Assembly: GCA_033439295.1 (NCBI GenBank)
Contig: JAVTLE010000014.1
Span: 3,162,001 to 3,226,000 of the forward strand
DNA length: 64,000 nt
Source: Deuterostichococcus epilithicus
Lineage: Eukaryota > Chlorophyta > Trebouxiophyceae > Prasiolales > Stichococcaceae
Direction: 5' to 3'
The position numbers were made by a program, and so were the translations under genes. The notes beneath the pieces are model-generated. The model was given only the letters and a program-made list of their open reading frames with translations. It was not told the DNA's origin and ran no database searches. Positions 12,101 through 23,235 of the stretch are shown piece by piece (within the stretch, counting starts at the first letter, position 1; each line of letters opens with the position of its first letter).

Positions 12101-15100
12101 TCAATCCGATTCCCGTGTGTTGGACGCTGCGCGCAGGCGTTCTTCCTGACCGCAAAGGTGATGCACCTGGGGCCGGTGCACGTGCTGGACTTTCGCAACC
12201 AGCTGGCCAAGCAGGTGCAGCGGCTGGAGGAGGACACCAAACAGCTCGAACGCATGCTGCCCGGGTGCGCCGCTGGTGCTGGATGCCGACTTGGAACGTC
12301 GGAATTGCAGTTGTGCTTCTGCCAATGTCGTGGGGGCTCCCACCTCTGCTGGAGTCGGGCTGCCTCTTTTGGACCCAGACCGTTCCTGCGTGCACTGCTG
12401 CCCACTGTTGCTGGCAGAGGGCTGGATCAGTCCCCGCCTGCAGGCGGTCTGACTGATGCAAAGTATGCTGCGCCGAAGGATGGAGGGGCCACAGGCAGCG
12501 ATGCACCGGCGGCAGCATAAGCTCATGCTGGAGCACCTGGACAGGTACAAGGGCGACCTCGTCCTGCTGGACGCCCACCTGCAGGTGAGCCGACAATCCG
12601 ATTTTGTCAACACTCAGCTCTGGCAGGGTTTATCACGGCCAGTCTCTTCGTACTGCATGGACGAGCTGGGCATGGGAGTGAAGTTGCTGCCGCGCCTAGC
12701 GTCCCAAGCCAGCAGTCGGCCCTGGCCTTGCACCCACCTGAGGCTCCGCTCGAAGGCTGTTGTGGCAACAACGCTTTGGCGCAGGACCCGGCGGCGATGG
12801 GGGACGTGCTGGCGTACTGCCGGCTGATGGCGGCCTGGTTGCTGCACCTGGCGTCGCCCGGCACAGCGGTGGGCGGCGAAATCGAGCTGCCGCTGCCGAC
12901 GCCCGCACCCATGGCCTTTCGCGCTCTCCCGGTGCGGCTCGGTTACACATCGCCATCAAAAAAACATACCTGTCAGCTGCAGCTTCCTCCTGATCTCCTG
13001 CTCCTGCTCTGGTCTCCTTTGAGAAACCAATGTGCAGTATGGGGAAGCGAAATGAACAATCAATTCATGGCACTCATATGCCGATCTGGGGCACTTGTGT
13101 ACGCACGCTGTCCAATATGCTGACAATGCAACACTATCACCTTGCTCGTCCAGGAATACTTTCTGGAGGACGTGGTGGACATCCTGGAGTGGGTGGCGCA
13201 AGCGATGCCGCAGGCCATGGAGGCGCTGCCCAACAATGAGTTCGTCAACCTGGTCATCGTGTTCCTCGGTTCCCCGGCGTACATCAAAAATGCGCACCTG
13301 CGGGCCAAGCTCATCGATGTGAGCGCTCTGCCCTGCAGCACTGCATTTCATACTTCTTGTTTCGCCTCCATGGCGGATGTTGAAGTGGAGACCACGAACC
13401 GAGCTCTCTGGCTGACGCGGCGTTTGCACCAGACCTGCTGCACTGTTTCAAACTCATCGAAGGCAATTTGACAGTGGTCTCGGATGTTCGCTGGTGACAG
13501 TCACAAGTGCATTGACGGCATGCCCTTGGTGGATGCCTTACGAGATTTATCTGCGCATGCTGCGCAGCTACTGCACGTGTGGATTGCGCCGCAGCTGGGA
13601 GAGGACCACCAGCCATTCAACCTGCGGCGCTCGCAGGCCATCTCGGCGGTCAGCTCGCTGATCGAGTGGCACCCGCTTGTGCAGCAGAACATGGTGCGAA
13701 GTTGTGCAGCTTGTGGCTGACTCGCATGATGCGATGCCCTGCAGCTTTCCATAGGTGCTCGCCGCCAGATGGCTTGCGTGATTGGGGCTCAGGCAGTCTG
13801 CCGACAGCACGCGACAAGGTCATGGCACCGCAATCCCGAGGCATGTTTACTTGCGCTGCACAGGTGCGGGGCCTGCTGCAGCTCTTCTACGACATCGAGC
13901 ACACGGACCGGCACAACACCTTTTTTGAGAAGTTCACAACCCGCTACAAGGCCGGCGAGATCCTCTGTGAGGGACCCACCTTCACTCCATCTGGACCCGA
14001 CTGTCCCCTTGCTTGCCTGCTGTGCTGGAGCCGTTCGGCGGTGCATCACAGGTCCTCCATTTACTTGCCGCCTACATGCCTCACCCTGTCTCCCGGCGGC
14101 GATGTGATCTCCTCGAGGACCGAACCCGTTGCATTGGGCTGCACCCGTAGGCTACCTATGGAGCATACCGCAGCATCGGGCGGTGTGGAGGGCGCTGGCG
14201 GAGGAGGAGGGGGGACGCGGCCTGTACCTCACCTTCTGCGACGTCATCTGTAATGACGCCCAATACCTGCTGGACGACGTCATCCGCACCCTGCCCGAGG
14301 CGTGCCCTCCTGCCTGGCAGCCCTGCCATGATATATTCGAAGTGGCTATCGAGTGGGTATCGAGGCTTGCAGCCCGAGGCACGTCCGCAACCTGCCTCCC
14401 TGGCTGCGCCGACTGCAGTCTTGCCCTCCTAGCTGTGCCGTCAGCAGCCTTGCCTTCCTGGCTGTCTCGTGTGAAGTGGCTGTCGAGGCTTGCAGCCCGA
14501 AAGGCGCCACTCCGTCTGCAGCATTGCCCTCCTAGCTGTGTCGACAGCATCCCTGTCGTCCTAGCTCTGCTTGCTTGCGATGTGGCAAGTGGGGACTTGC
14601 AGGGCGGCAGAGCCAGTGTGCCGTACCTGTGTGCTGTTGTGCTGGTGGCGCCACGGCTGAAGCCCATGTGCAAAAGCGTTGTGCATGTGCTGGTGCCCAT
14701 CGCCTGGACCAGGCGGGGGGTTCAACATCCACCTGTCGACTGCTCCAAGCCGTGACGGGGTACTGCGCAGGCCAGGGAGGGGGAGGAGCTGACGGTCGTC
14801 GTGGCTCCGCAGTTGGAGCAGGCAGGCTGATCTCGCATATAGCACCCATTTTGCTCTCTTCGATTGACGCAGGTGCGGGAGGTGGAGGAGCTGATGGCGA
14901 ACACGGCAGCGTGGCGGGCGCTGCCGCCGGCCGAGCGCGCTGAGAAGGAGAAGCACTACCACCAGAACAGTGCGTCGCCGCAATGTTTCAGCAGCGACCA
15001 AGGCCCGTGTGACCTGACCGGCCGGTGTCTTTTTGAAGTGACTGCACGCCTGGTCTTCGTCTGCTGTGCTATGCACGTGCCGGCTGCCGTGCATGAGCCA

Positions 15101-16795
15101 ATGCCCACAAAACATTGGCAGTCCCTTTCGCACCCAGCAGCTGTGGCAACCAAAACTCGCAAGCCGCGTGGTGAGACTGACACTTTGTGTGTCGCGGCGC
15201 CTGCCCTGCAGCGCATAACCTGCGGGCGGACCTGTACCTGGCGAGTGTGTATGTGCGGGTGATGCGCACGACGACAGAGGAGATCACGCGCACCTGGCTG
15301 CTGCCAGAGATGGTCAGCCGAGTCGCCAGCATGCTCGACTATTTCCTGGACCACCTCGCGGGTAGGTTTTCAACTATGTGTGGCGAGGTTGCGTGCGGCC
15401 TTGAGCCGTACCTGTCCCCGTACAGAGCGATGCTGGCCAGCTCGGCCCGCAGCAGAGGCGGATGCCATGCTGTACTTTGCGGCCTCCTGAAGGGTGTTGC
15501 AGCCAGAACAAGTGGACTCCACCGACTGTGACGCATGCCAAGCCAAATGCGACCGGCGTGCATTGACGCCGTCACCTTGCTGAATGTGCAGGTAAGGAGA
15601 AGCGGAAGAACCTGCGGGTGCGCAACCCGGAGAAGTACAAATGGGAGCCGCAAAAGCTGCTGGCGCAGCTGGCGCACATCTACCTGCACCTGTCCGGCGC
15701 CGACGCCAGCGGTGCCTTTGTGTCCGCCATCGCCGCGGACACGCGCTCCTACCACGAGGGCCTCTTCTCCGACGCCGCCGACGTACGCGTTGACCCCCGG
15801 CATCACAACCCCCGATGCTGGGTTATAAGAAGCGCTTGCGACTGCCACTCGATGCCTCCCCCTGCCAGACTTGCAGCTCCCTGCCCTGCAAGTCTCGCTG
15901 CCGGTCCTGCGCAAGGCGTCATGGAGCTGGAGCCCCGATGCCCAGCCTCTCTCGCGCTCCCACCTCCGCTTTCACCGACTGAGCCGCACCGCGGCTGCCG
16001 CACGCTGTGGCTGACCGGTGCCAGCGCCCGGCTGCTGCGCAGGTGCTGCGCAAGTACGGGCTGCTGGGGGAGGAGGAGGTGGACTCGCTGGAGGCGCTGG
16101 GCGAAGCGGTGCAGCTGGCGCAGCTCACGGCGGCGCAGGAGGAGGAGATGCTCGGCGATGTGCCCGATGAGTTCCTGGTGAGTTAAGGTTCACAAAAGCT
16201 CCTGCATGGTCATGATTTGAAGGCAAACCACTATGCCGCTCTCCATGGCTGCCACGCCGGCTGGCTGGCTATGAGTCAGTTCAATGCTCAGGATCAGGCG
16301 ATCAGGCGAAGACATGGGCGCCCTGACGACCGATGGTATGGTCTGACATGCTCGCAGGACCCGGTGACCTTCGAGCTGATGGTGGACCCTGTGCTGCTAC
16401 CCCGCGGGTGTGCGCCTGATGTTTGCGCAGCGTCCCCATGCCTTGCTGCTGTCGTGCAATGTGCACGACCGAAGCGCAGTCCATTTTGGGGTGGCTGTGA
16501 CCCTACCTCCTACCTGCGTTCTGTGGTCCTGCTGAGTTACCGACTCTCGCACCGGCGTCGTGCCTTCCTCACCTTGATCGCTCGGAGAGCTGCTTCCTGC
16601 AGCGCCGGCGGGGACGAGATCAACATGGACCGCTCCAGCATTGAGCGGCACCTGCTGTCCTCAAAGACGGACCCCTTCAACAAGCAGCCGCTGTCTGCGG
16701 ACCAGCTGGTGCCCAACCCCCAGCTGAAGGCGAAGATCGCAGAGTGGAAAGCGCAGCAGCGGCGACAGGTCGCTGCGCAGGCCATGCAGGAGTGA
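9113..16795 (+). CDS. UFD2: UFD2/UBE4 U-box ubiquitin chain-elongation factor (E4 ligase)
   Basis: Twenty-one exons: 9113-9235, 9445-9566, 9692-9839, 10111-10315, 10544-10697, 10900-11116, 11341-11531, 11738-11888, 12137-12264, 12464-12584, 12785-12931, 13154-13318, 13568-13693, 13864-13966, 14151-14299, 14873-14969, 15212-15361, 15592-15782, 16043-16177, 16358-16407 and 16603-16795. All phases agree and give 1,021 aa, the normal length. UFD2 proteins extend ubiquitin chains on Cdc48-bound substrates. Landmarks are PYLLGAYGRALDRF, ATLLGPAFRL, IDPGYVTWNSRIDF, EYFLEDVVDIL, LRAKLIDLL, LQLFYDIEHT, RNPEKYKWEP-like and AADTRSYHEGLF segments, ending in a U-box (about 942-1005) with DPVTFELMVDPVLLP, MDRSSIERHLL and TDPFNKQPL. 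Introns 1, 6 and 15 need GC donors (9236, 11117, 14300). Intron 15 holds a degenerate repeat. Confidence 0.95.
14340..14560 (+). repeat. Degenerate tandem duplication inside UFD2 intron 15
   Basis: The string TCGAGGCTTGCAGCCCGA occurs at 14360 and again at 14483, and TTGCCCTCCTAGCTGTG occurs at 14421 and 14524. The spacing differs (123 and 103 bases), so this is an old duplicated unit that has since gained or lost bases. It lies wholly in the longest intron of the gene. Confidence 0.7.
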
Positions 16796-17569
16796 AGGTC
16801 TGGCAGATATTGCGATGGTTCGCACACAGAGTTGACGGTTGTGAAGCGAGGAGACCTTCACATGCTCTGCGGTGGTCGGCAGCTTTGTGTGTGTCAGTCA
16901 TGACTCACAATCAAAACAATGGAAGAGATCCCAATCAAATCTGAACCGCCAAGCATCGAATTGGATCCAAGTGAATCGATCAGTCATGGTGGCGGTTTTC
17001 CAGCGGCGCTGAGTCAGGTGAACCAGCAACGTGCGGTGTAGTCAGACCAGGTGACACTTCTCTGAATGTGTGCCTCGTCCTTTGTGCAGACGACTCACAG
17101 TGTGTTCCTCAGAGGTAAATGAGACTAGGCACGTCATCCTCCTCGACACCCAGCTGAGGCAGCATAGCTGTGCGACGTAGTGGTTTGCACAAAAGTCATA
17201 TGGCCCTCGCGGGCTGGGACATCTGGGCAGCAAGTCACATAGCTGCAAAGGTGAGCACCCTTTCGGCGTAATCGATTCATGGTGGAACACTTCTTGCACC
17301 CAGGGGCCAGCACACTGTTCCCGACAGGCCCACGGCGCGGTGCTGCCGCATGGCTGTGAAACCAGTTTCCGAAAGGATCGCAAACGTCACCTTGATTCGC
17401 TGCATGAGGCAGTGTCTCAGAAGATGGATCGTAGGGTTGGCCCTTGTTTCCGTCGATCAGTCGGCTCGGGACCTCGGCTTGTGCACAGCCTGCGTTTGCC
17501 GGGTGCAGCAGTCACCTGCGTCCTGTCAGCGGCTGCTTTCGAAGAAAGGGGCAGTCTTGCCCGTGCACG
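16796..17569. other. Intergenic: UFD2 3' end and CBM20 5' region
   Basis: Same-strand spacer. Frames between 17340 and 17570 are open and continuous with the first CBM20 exon, so an upstream start or a 5' exon of that gene may lie here. Nothing else is recognised. Confidence 0.4.
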
Positions 17570-20152
17570 ATGTCCAAACCCAGCCGCCACCGGTTCAAAA
17601 AGCTGCGAAACAGCACCTGTGGTGCCTTTTCCGGCACTTTATGGCGAGTGCTGTGCTCCTTGCAGGGGGTGCACTCGCAGCAGGCTACAGGACAGCAGTG
17701 TCTAAGCGGCACAAATCGGAACCACCAGCAACCGCCCCTCTGCCACCGGCAACAAGGTCCGCACGCCGCGACCGCAAGGGCAACGCCCACATGCAGCATC
17801 TTTCCAGACGTATCATGCCTCAGCGCCATGCCTGCAATGCACAGAGTAGCCGGTGATCTCCCAGTGCCTCACTGCCCGCCTGTCACTGCAGGGGCCACCC
17901 GGCAGCACCAGCAGCGGCAGCAGCAGCGGCGCAAACGGCAGCGGGTGACGCATGCGCACCTGGGAGGGGCGGGTGCCCTCGGGCCACCCCTCAATGGGCA
18001 GCTTCTGCGAGTGGTAGCGGCCAGCGGCATCGGCGGCGCCGGACGGGAGGAACTCGGGGTGCCCGGGCCCAAGGGCGTTGTTGGCGGCCCGGCAGGGGAC
18101 CCACTGTACCTGGAATTTCCGCCGCGAGCAGAGCGGGAGCCTCAGCCGACGGAGGAGCCGCCGCTCATACGTGTCAGGTGCTATGGGCTCTCTGCTTTGA
18201 GGACCTGCGTCGTCATGCTTTTGAGGGGAAAAGCAGTCTGCGCGGCACTGATGGCAGGTTCAGGAAACTGCGGACATGGCCCAGGTTGCTGCCTTATTTG
18301 TTGCGCAATGCCTTGCCTGGCGATTGCATGTGGCAGCAGCGCAGTGAAGCAGCCCTCTGCGTGCACCGGACGCACCTCTCGTCTGGCATTGCCTGCCTGC
18401 TGAGGGGTTGCTACTGCTGCAGATTGTCGGTCCACTACCGCGTGCACTCGAGGCAGATGCTGTGCATCGGCGGCTCACAGATACCCTTCGGCTGGTCTTT
18501 TCTGTCCATCGCCAAGGTGCCCATGCAGTGGAGCGAGGGTGACATCTGGAACACCGAGGTGCGTGCCAGGCGCCTCTGCCACTCTCCCGTTTGCATCAAT
18601 GTGCCGCCCTTCTTCGTGTCATGCTGTGGAGTACACTCCTTCAGCTGGCCTGTTGAGGCTCGCCTGCCATGGCTCGCCTGCCGATGCAACGGGTTACTAT
18701 GGCCATTGTCGACGTGGAAAATGTACCGCTGGGTGTCACCGCATATGTGCCTTTTTGTCGTGCAGATCGAGCTGCCGGCGGGCTCGAAGGTGGAGTACAA
18801 ATATGTCATCATGGAGGAGCAGGTGCGTTGTGCGTGAGGGTCTGGCTTGCCCATCATCAGCGCGGCGTCGCGCTGCCACAGCCTGGACAGGAACAGGGAG
18901 CACCAGCGCATGCAAGAGTCTGCCAGACTGCACCGGCATCCGAGCGGCTCCAGCGGACCCCTGCGCAGGACTGGACGAGCCAGGTCAGCGAGGACGCGGA
19001 GGGCATCGTGAGCTTCCGCTACCGCACGCAGCCGGACGACCCGCCGGACGTGCAGACCATCCAGAAGCAGATGGCCATCGTGGCCTGGCAGCCCGGCCCC
19101 AACCGCATCGTCCAGGTCCCCGACCTGGTGCGCCTGACCATTTTCAACACCGCCCGCCCCTTGGCGGTTAGTCGATGCGGTCCATCAGTGTGCTGCGAGG
19201 CGGAGGCCGCCGCTCGGCCGGCTCCTCCGGGAGGAGATGGGTCACTGCCGGTGCCGGCGTCGGGCAGCACCTTTGTGTGCACGCTAAAGTACCCGCAAGG
19301 CATTGCGGACTCTGCAACTTTGTTTTCAGCAAATGCAACTGTGCCGCTGGCCGTGGCCCCTGCGAGGCTCTGCACTGTTTCGGCCTCGGTCGACGCCACG
19401 TCATGTGTTGCGTACGCCACAGGAGGAGGTGGAGTCGCTGAAGGATGGGGAGGTGCGGGAGCGGGAGCCGGCGCGCCCCCCGCAGCAGTCATCGCAGCAG
19501 CAGCAGCCGCGCCTGGGACGCCAGTACGGGCAGCAGGCCTACGGCCAGGGGCTCCGCAGCCAGGTGACTGATCATGGAAATGGGACCTGTCCGTGCGCTC
19601 TGTGTGGCAGTGCACGTGCTGGAGCTGTCCCTGCGTGGCCGCATGCTGGCCCTCCTTGCACATCTCGAGCAGAAGTCGCTGTCTAAACATCTGCACAGAG
19701 GTATGCATGTCACCGGCTGTCAATTGCAGCAGAGGGCGGCCCACCCTTGACGAGACGTTTTTGCGATCGCAGCCAGCGTCGCCGTCGTCATCTAGCGGCA
19801 AGCACTCGCCGCCAGCGGCAGACCCGCTGGCGGGCACGTGGGAGACTCTGGCGCTCGTCGACGGCGAGCCGTTGCTGGAGCGGCGGGACGTGTGGGTGAG
19901 TGCCTCCCCAGTGCTGGCTCGTCAGAACCGTCGCTGCGGCTTGGTCGGGACCCCCCTAGGACAGATGTAGGTAGGGAGCTGTGTGCCCTGACAGGTCAGC
20001 GCTGCATGCGAGCGCATGCCCCTGATCTGCTGCACACTGCACCACTGCTGATGCCTGATTTTTGGCGCAGCTTCATCTTGTTCTGCTTGCAGGGGCTGCC
20101 AGACCCTGTGCCGAGGCTGAACCCGCTAGATGGCCTGCGCTTCGACTCGTAG
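17570..20152 (+). CDS. CBM20 starch-binding-domain protein
   Basis: Seven exons: about 17570-18177, 18423-18558, 18766-18822, 18969-19166, 19423-19563, 19773-19895 and 20093-20152; about 440 aa. Exons 2-4 encode a CBM20 module (about residues 203-300) with VHYRVHSRQMLCIGGS, FGWSFLSIAKVPMQWSEGD, the aromatic-rich VEYKYVIMEE and the closing WQPGPNRIVQVP, where the conserved Trp residues bind glucan. No hydrolase, dikinase or phosphatase domain follows; the C-terminal part is Gln/Pro/Ser-rich and low in complexity, ending DPLAGTWETLALVDGE and a short tail. It is probably a plastid starch-granule-associated protein, but the targeting is not clear. The first exon is uncertain: the ATG at 17570 is the first in frame after a TTG-only stretch, and the acceptor-like CACTGCAG before 17893 may hide another intron. 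Confidence 0.75.
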
Positions 20153-20818
20153 CTCTGTAGTGCGGTAGCCGGCAGGCGCATGAAGCAGGGGGAAGTCAGT
20201 CTGCAGGACATGACTTTGGGCAAGCCTGAGCTGGCATTGCGTCGCAGGTTGTGGCACGAGCTGCCTATCGTTCCGGTTCGTAGTTGGCAGTAGTCCTGCA
20301 GTTGCTTGCTGGTGCGACGAGTGGCTGCCTCACTTTGCTTCATGGCAGCAGGATGGTTTCGCCGCTGGTCGGGGGTTGCTGTAGCGGGTCTGCGCTGGTT
20401 GTGAGTGGTCAGTCCTGTCTAGTGAGAAGTGGACCGTACCAGAATTTTACATTGCAGATCGCAGCTGTCGATTGATCCTGGCGATGTAGGTGTGCCTTAC
20501 CACTGGTAGGTAGACACAAGCGTTTGTCTCTGGTGGCTGACCACACATCCCCAAACTGAACACGGTTACACCATTCTGGAAGTTGGCCTTTGACTCAAAA
20601 CACAATTGCGGTCCCCCCAGAATCTCAAGCACGACACCGACCTCTAACGCGTGCCGGTCGTCTGAATGCTGCGCGCATAGTCCATCTGCATGTATGCTGA
20701 ATGGGGTTAGCCCCCAATCTTCCTACTGCTATGACCAGCGAGACTCTCTGTCCCTGCGAACATTGGTCTCTCATGGCCGGGCGCAGCGCGGGCGCGGCCT
20801 CAGGGGCCATGCCTGCGC
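20153..20818. other. Convergent intergenic spacer
   Basis: Between the CBM20 gene (+) and the PF09713 gene (-). No exon or motif is recognised; expected to carry both 3' UTRs. Confidence 0.5.
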
Positions 20819-20877
20819 TCAATGCTGCGCCGCCGGCTTGTGCGCCTGCTGCGCCCCCAGTTGCTGCTGCGCCTCCG

Positions 20878-20913
<36 letters not shown>

Positions 20914-22637
20914 GCTGCGGCGGCGGGAGCGGCGGCTGCGACGCCGCTGGCACGGCGCCCAGGGTCCCCAGGTCCAGCTCAGCGTCCAGGGGTTGATGGT
21001 GCGCCGGGTCCATGAGGTCCGTGCCCATCAGGTCCGACATGGAGAAGTTGCGCGGTATCTGCATGTCGCCCACCAGGTCGTGGCCGGTGCCCTGCGGGCG
21101 CACAGGGAGCCGTGGCTCAGACGGTCGCCACAGCCGATCACACGGGCATGACCCACTTCCGTCAGCGGGACGCGCAGCTGGACAGCCCTGCAGCCTCCGC
21201 GTGTCGATGACTTGCAGCAGGCCGGCGGGCAACTAACGGACACCGCGTCCGCGCGCTCTCCAGATGCCGACACGCGGCCAGCAAGCGGTGATCGCGGCAT
21301 GCCTTTGTGATCCTGCCCTACCTGAACACTGCCTGCAGTGAGACGGGAAGCACCTGGTCGCCGCTGGCGCTGGGGTAGCCGACGTGCGAAGGGCTGGGCG
21401 CATGGAACTGCCCCAGGCCGACCAGGTTGTCTGAGCTGGCCATGCCATGCGCCATGAGGTTGACACCGCCTGTGGAGTCGCCCGTGAACAGCGGCGGCGA
21501 CGCCGCGGCCGCCGAAGTGGTGAGCCCTGCCACCTGCGGCGCACACACAAGCGCCACGTGGCCCTCTGGTTTCACGTGTAGTGACCGCTCTGCATGACCT
21601 GCGCCAGCGCCGCCTGACGACATGCATGCAAGGCGCCGCCGTCCAGGTCCGCCCTGCCGGCGCCAAGGTTGACGAAGTGCTGATTTTGCTGACCATCTTG
21701 CATGTCGGCTCACCTGCATGTCCCCCAGGTCTCCCAGGTCCGGCGTCTGCAGCCCGCCCGGCCGCAAGTCGCTGCCGCTGAAGGCGCCAGAGTCGCCTGC
21801 TGGCGCCGCGGCGCTCCCCGCCGCCGGCTGGCNGGCGGGCGTCGTCGCCGCGCCGGCTGCTGGCTGCGGCACGCTAGGCACGCTGGCCGCCGGCTGCATG
21901 CCAGGCATGCCCTGCAGGCCGCCCGGCACCTGCCCCGGCTGCTGCTGCTGAGCCGCCTGCGCCGCCTGCGCCTGCGTCGCGAGCTGCTGCTGCTGCTGCG
22001 CGCGCCACGCATTCTGGCAGTGGTGCACGATGTTGACCTGCTGGTCCAGCAGGTGGTTGAACAGCACGATCTGGTCCTTCAGCTTCAGCCGTGTGTAGTA
22101 TGCCTGGAAGAACTGTGGATTCTGCTCCTCCAGCTTCTGCGGCGCAGGAGACGCAGCCGGCATCAGCGACATGGACGCCGTCGTTGCAATGGGTGCGTTG
22201 CTCGTCGTGTGACTGCTGCTGACAGAGGCCTGCGCGAGCTATGGACAGTCAAATCTAGGTTGCTAGATGCAGATCATGCACCCTGAATCAAATGCGCCCT
22301 AAATGGATGCAGTCTCTGCATGCGAAACTGCACGCTGGGCTGGTGATGTCACAGGGACAGCGCAGATCCAGGAACTCACCTGCCACACCAGCCCGGTGAA
22401 TCCGGGCTCAATCTTCGCCTGCGCGTGCAGCGTGCTGACCACCTCCTTCTGGCTCATGTACATCTGCAGGCACCTTTCCACCAGGACCTGGACTAAATGC
22501 ACGTCCGAACTAGAGACCCTCTTCTCTCCTCCTCCTCCCTCGCCTCCTCCTTCTCCTCCTTCTCCTCCGCCTTCTGCCCGCACCGCAGAAGAACCAGGGT
22601 GCGTAGGTGCTGTGGAGGTGCCCACAGCTGCGGACAT
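20819..22637 (-). CDS. Plant-specific TIGR01589/PF09713 domain protein, Gln-rich
   Basis: Five exons in transcript order: 22637-22380, 22136-21714, 21688-21599, 21533-21333 and 21091-20819; 414 aa. The domain spans exons 1 and 2: LVERCLQMYMSQKEVVSTLH, AKIEPGFTGLVWQ, then KLEEQNPQFFQAYYTRLKLK and FNHLLDQQ (about residues 45-125). This domain is found only in the green lineage and has no assigned biochemical role. Ahead of it is a Gly/Glu run encoded by a CCT/TCC-rich tract; after it come Gln/Ala-rich segments, the motif NFSMSDLMGTDLM, and an 11-Gln run from the (CTG)n tract. The composition resembles a transcriptional co-regulator, which is inference. The ATG at 22637 is the first in frame. 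Intron 4 is modelled with a GC donor (CAG|GCAGTG). One n lies in exon 2 at 21833. Confidence 0.8.
20881..20911 (+). repeat. (CTG)10 trinucleotide repeat encoding poly-Gln on the minus strand
   Basis: Ten perfect GCT units followed by a degenerate continuation. Read on the minus strand it is CAG, giving the poly-Gln run near the C-terminus of the PF09713 protein. Confidence 0.95.
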
Positions 22638-23235
22638 GGACTGAGACCTGCCTGCAGCTGCTCCTTCAGGAGGAGCAGCCGCTTTGTCGATAGCGCTGAT
22701 GACTAGCAATCAGGTGTTGCTGCTGATGGTAATATGACTTTTCGTGGGGAGCGCAGACTGGGACCTGCTTCGTTGGTGAGTAGTACATCAATGAATTCAA
22801 GGAAGCAAACGCATTAAGCTGAGACTTTGGCAGGCGTTTTGCTCCTGCCTCATGCAACCTTGCAGAAGGTCGTTTCCTGCAGGGCCTCATCCTGATATTG
22901 CTGCTTAGGGTTTGGCTGATGTGAATTGCGTGACTCGTCGTAATTCTTAATGACCAAGCCTGACACGCCTCGCAAACGCTCCGCTCAACAAGCCCCTGGG
23001 TCCCGCGAGAAGCTGTACTGCGAGAGGCTCTGCCGCAGAGCTGCAACAGAGCCAGGTCACTTGCAGCGACTGGCAGGCAGGCAGGTCATCATTTGGCCGG
23101 GTGCACACAGTGGCACATGAAGCTCGAAAGAACAGCGTAAGTGCTCGTCTGTCGCTGCTCCGGGGGCCCCAAGAACAATTCGCACCGCAGCCAGATCGTG
23201 TGATGGTGCAGAAGTGAGGAAAGCGGCTCGGAAAG
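22638..23235. promoter_or_regulatory. Divergent promoter region
   Basis: About 600 bases between the start of the PF09713 gene (-) and the OSCA gene (+). An open frame continues upstream of 22637 without an ATG, so the PF09713 gene could have a 5' exon here. No clear core-promoter element is seen. Confidence 0.4.
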
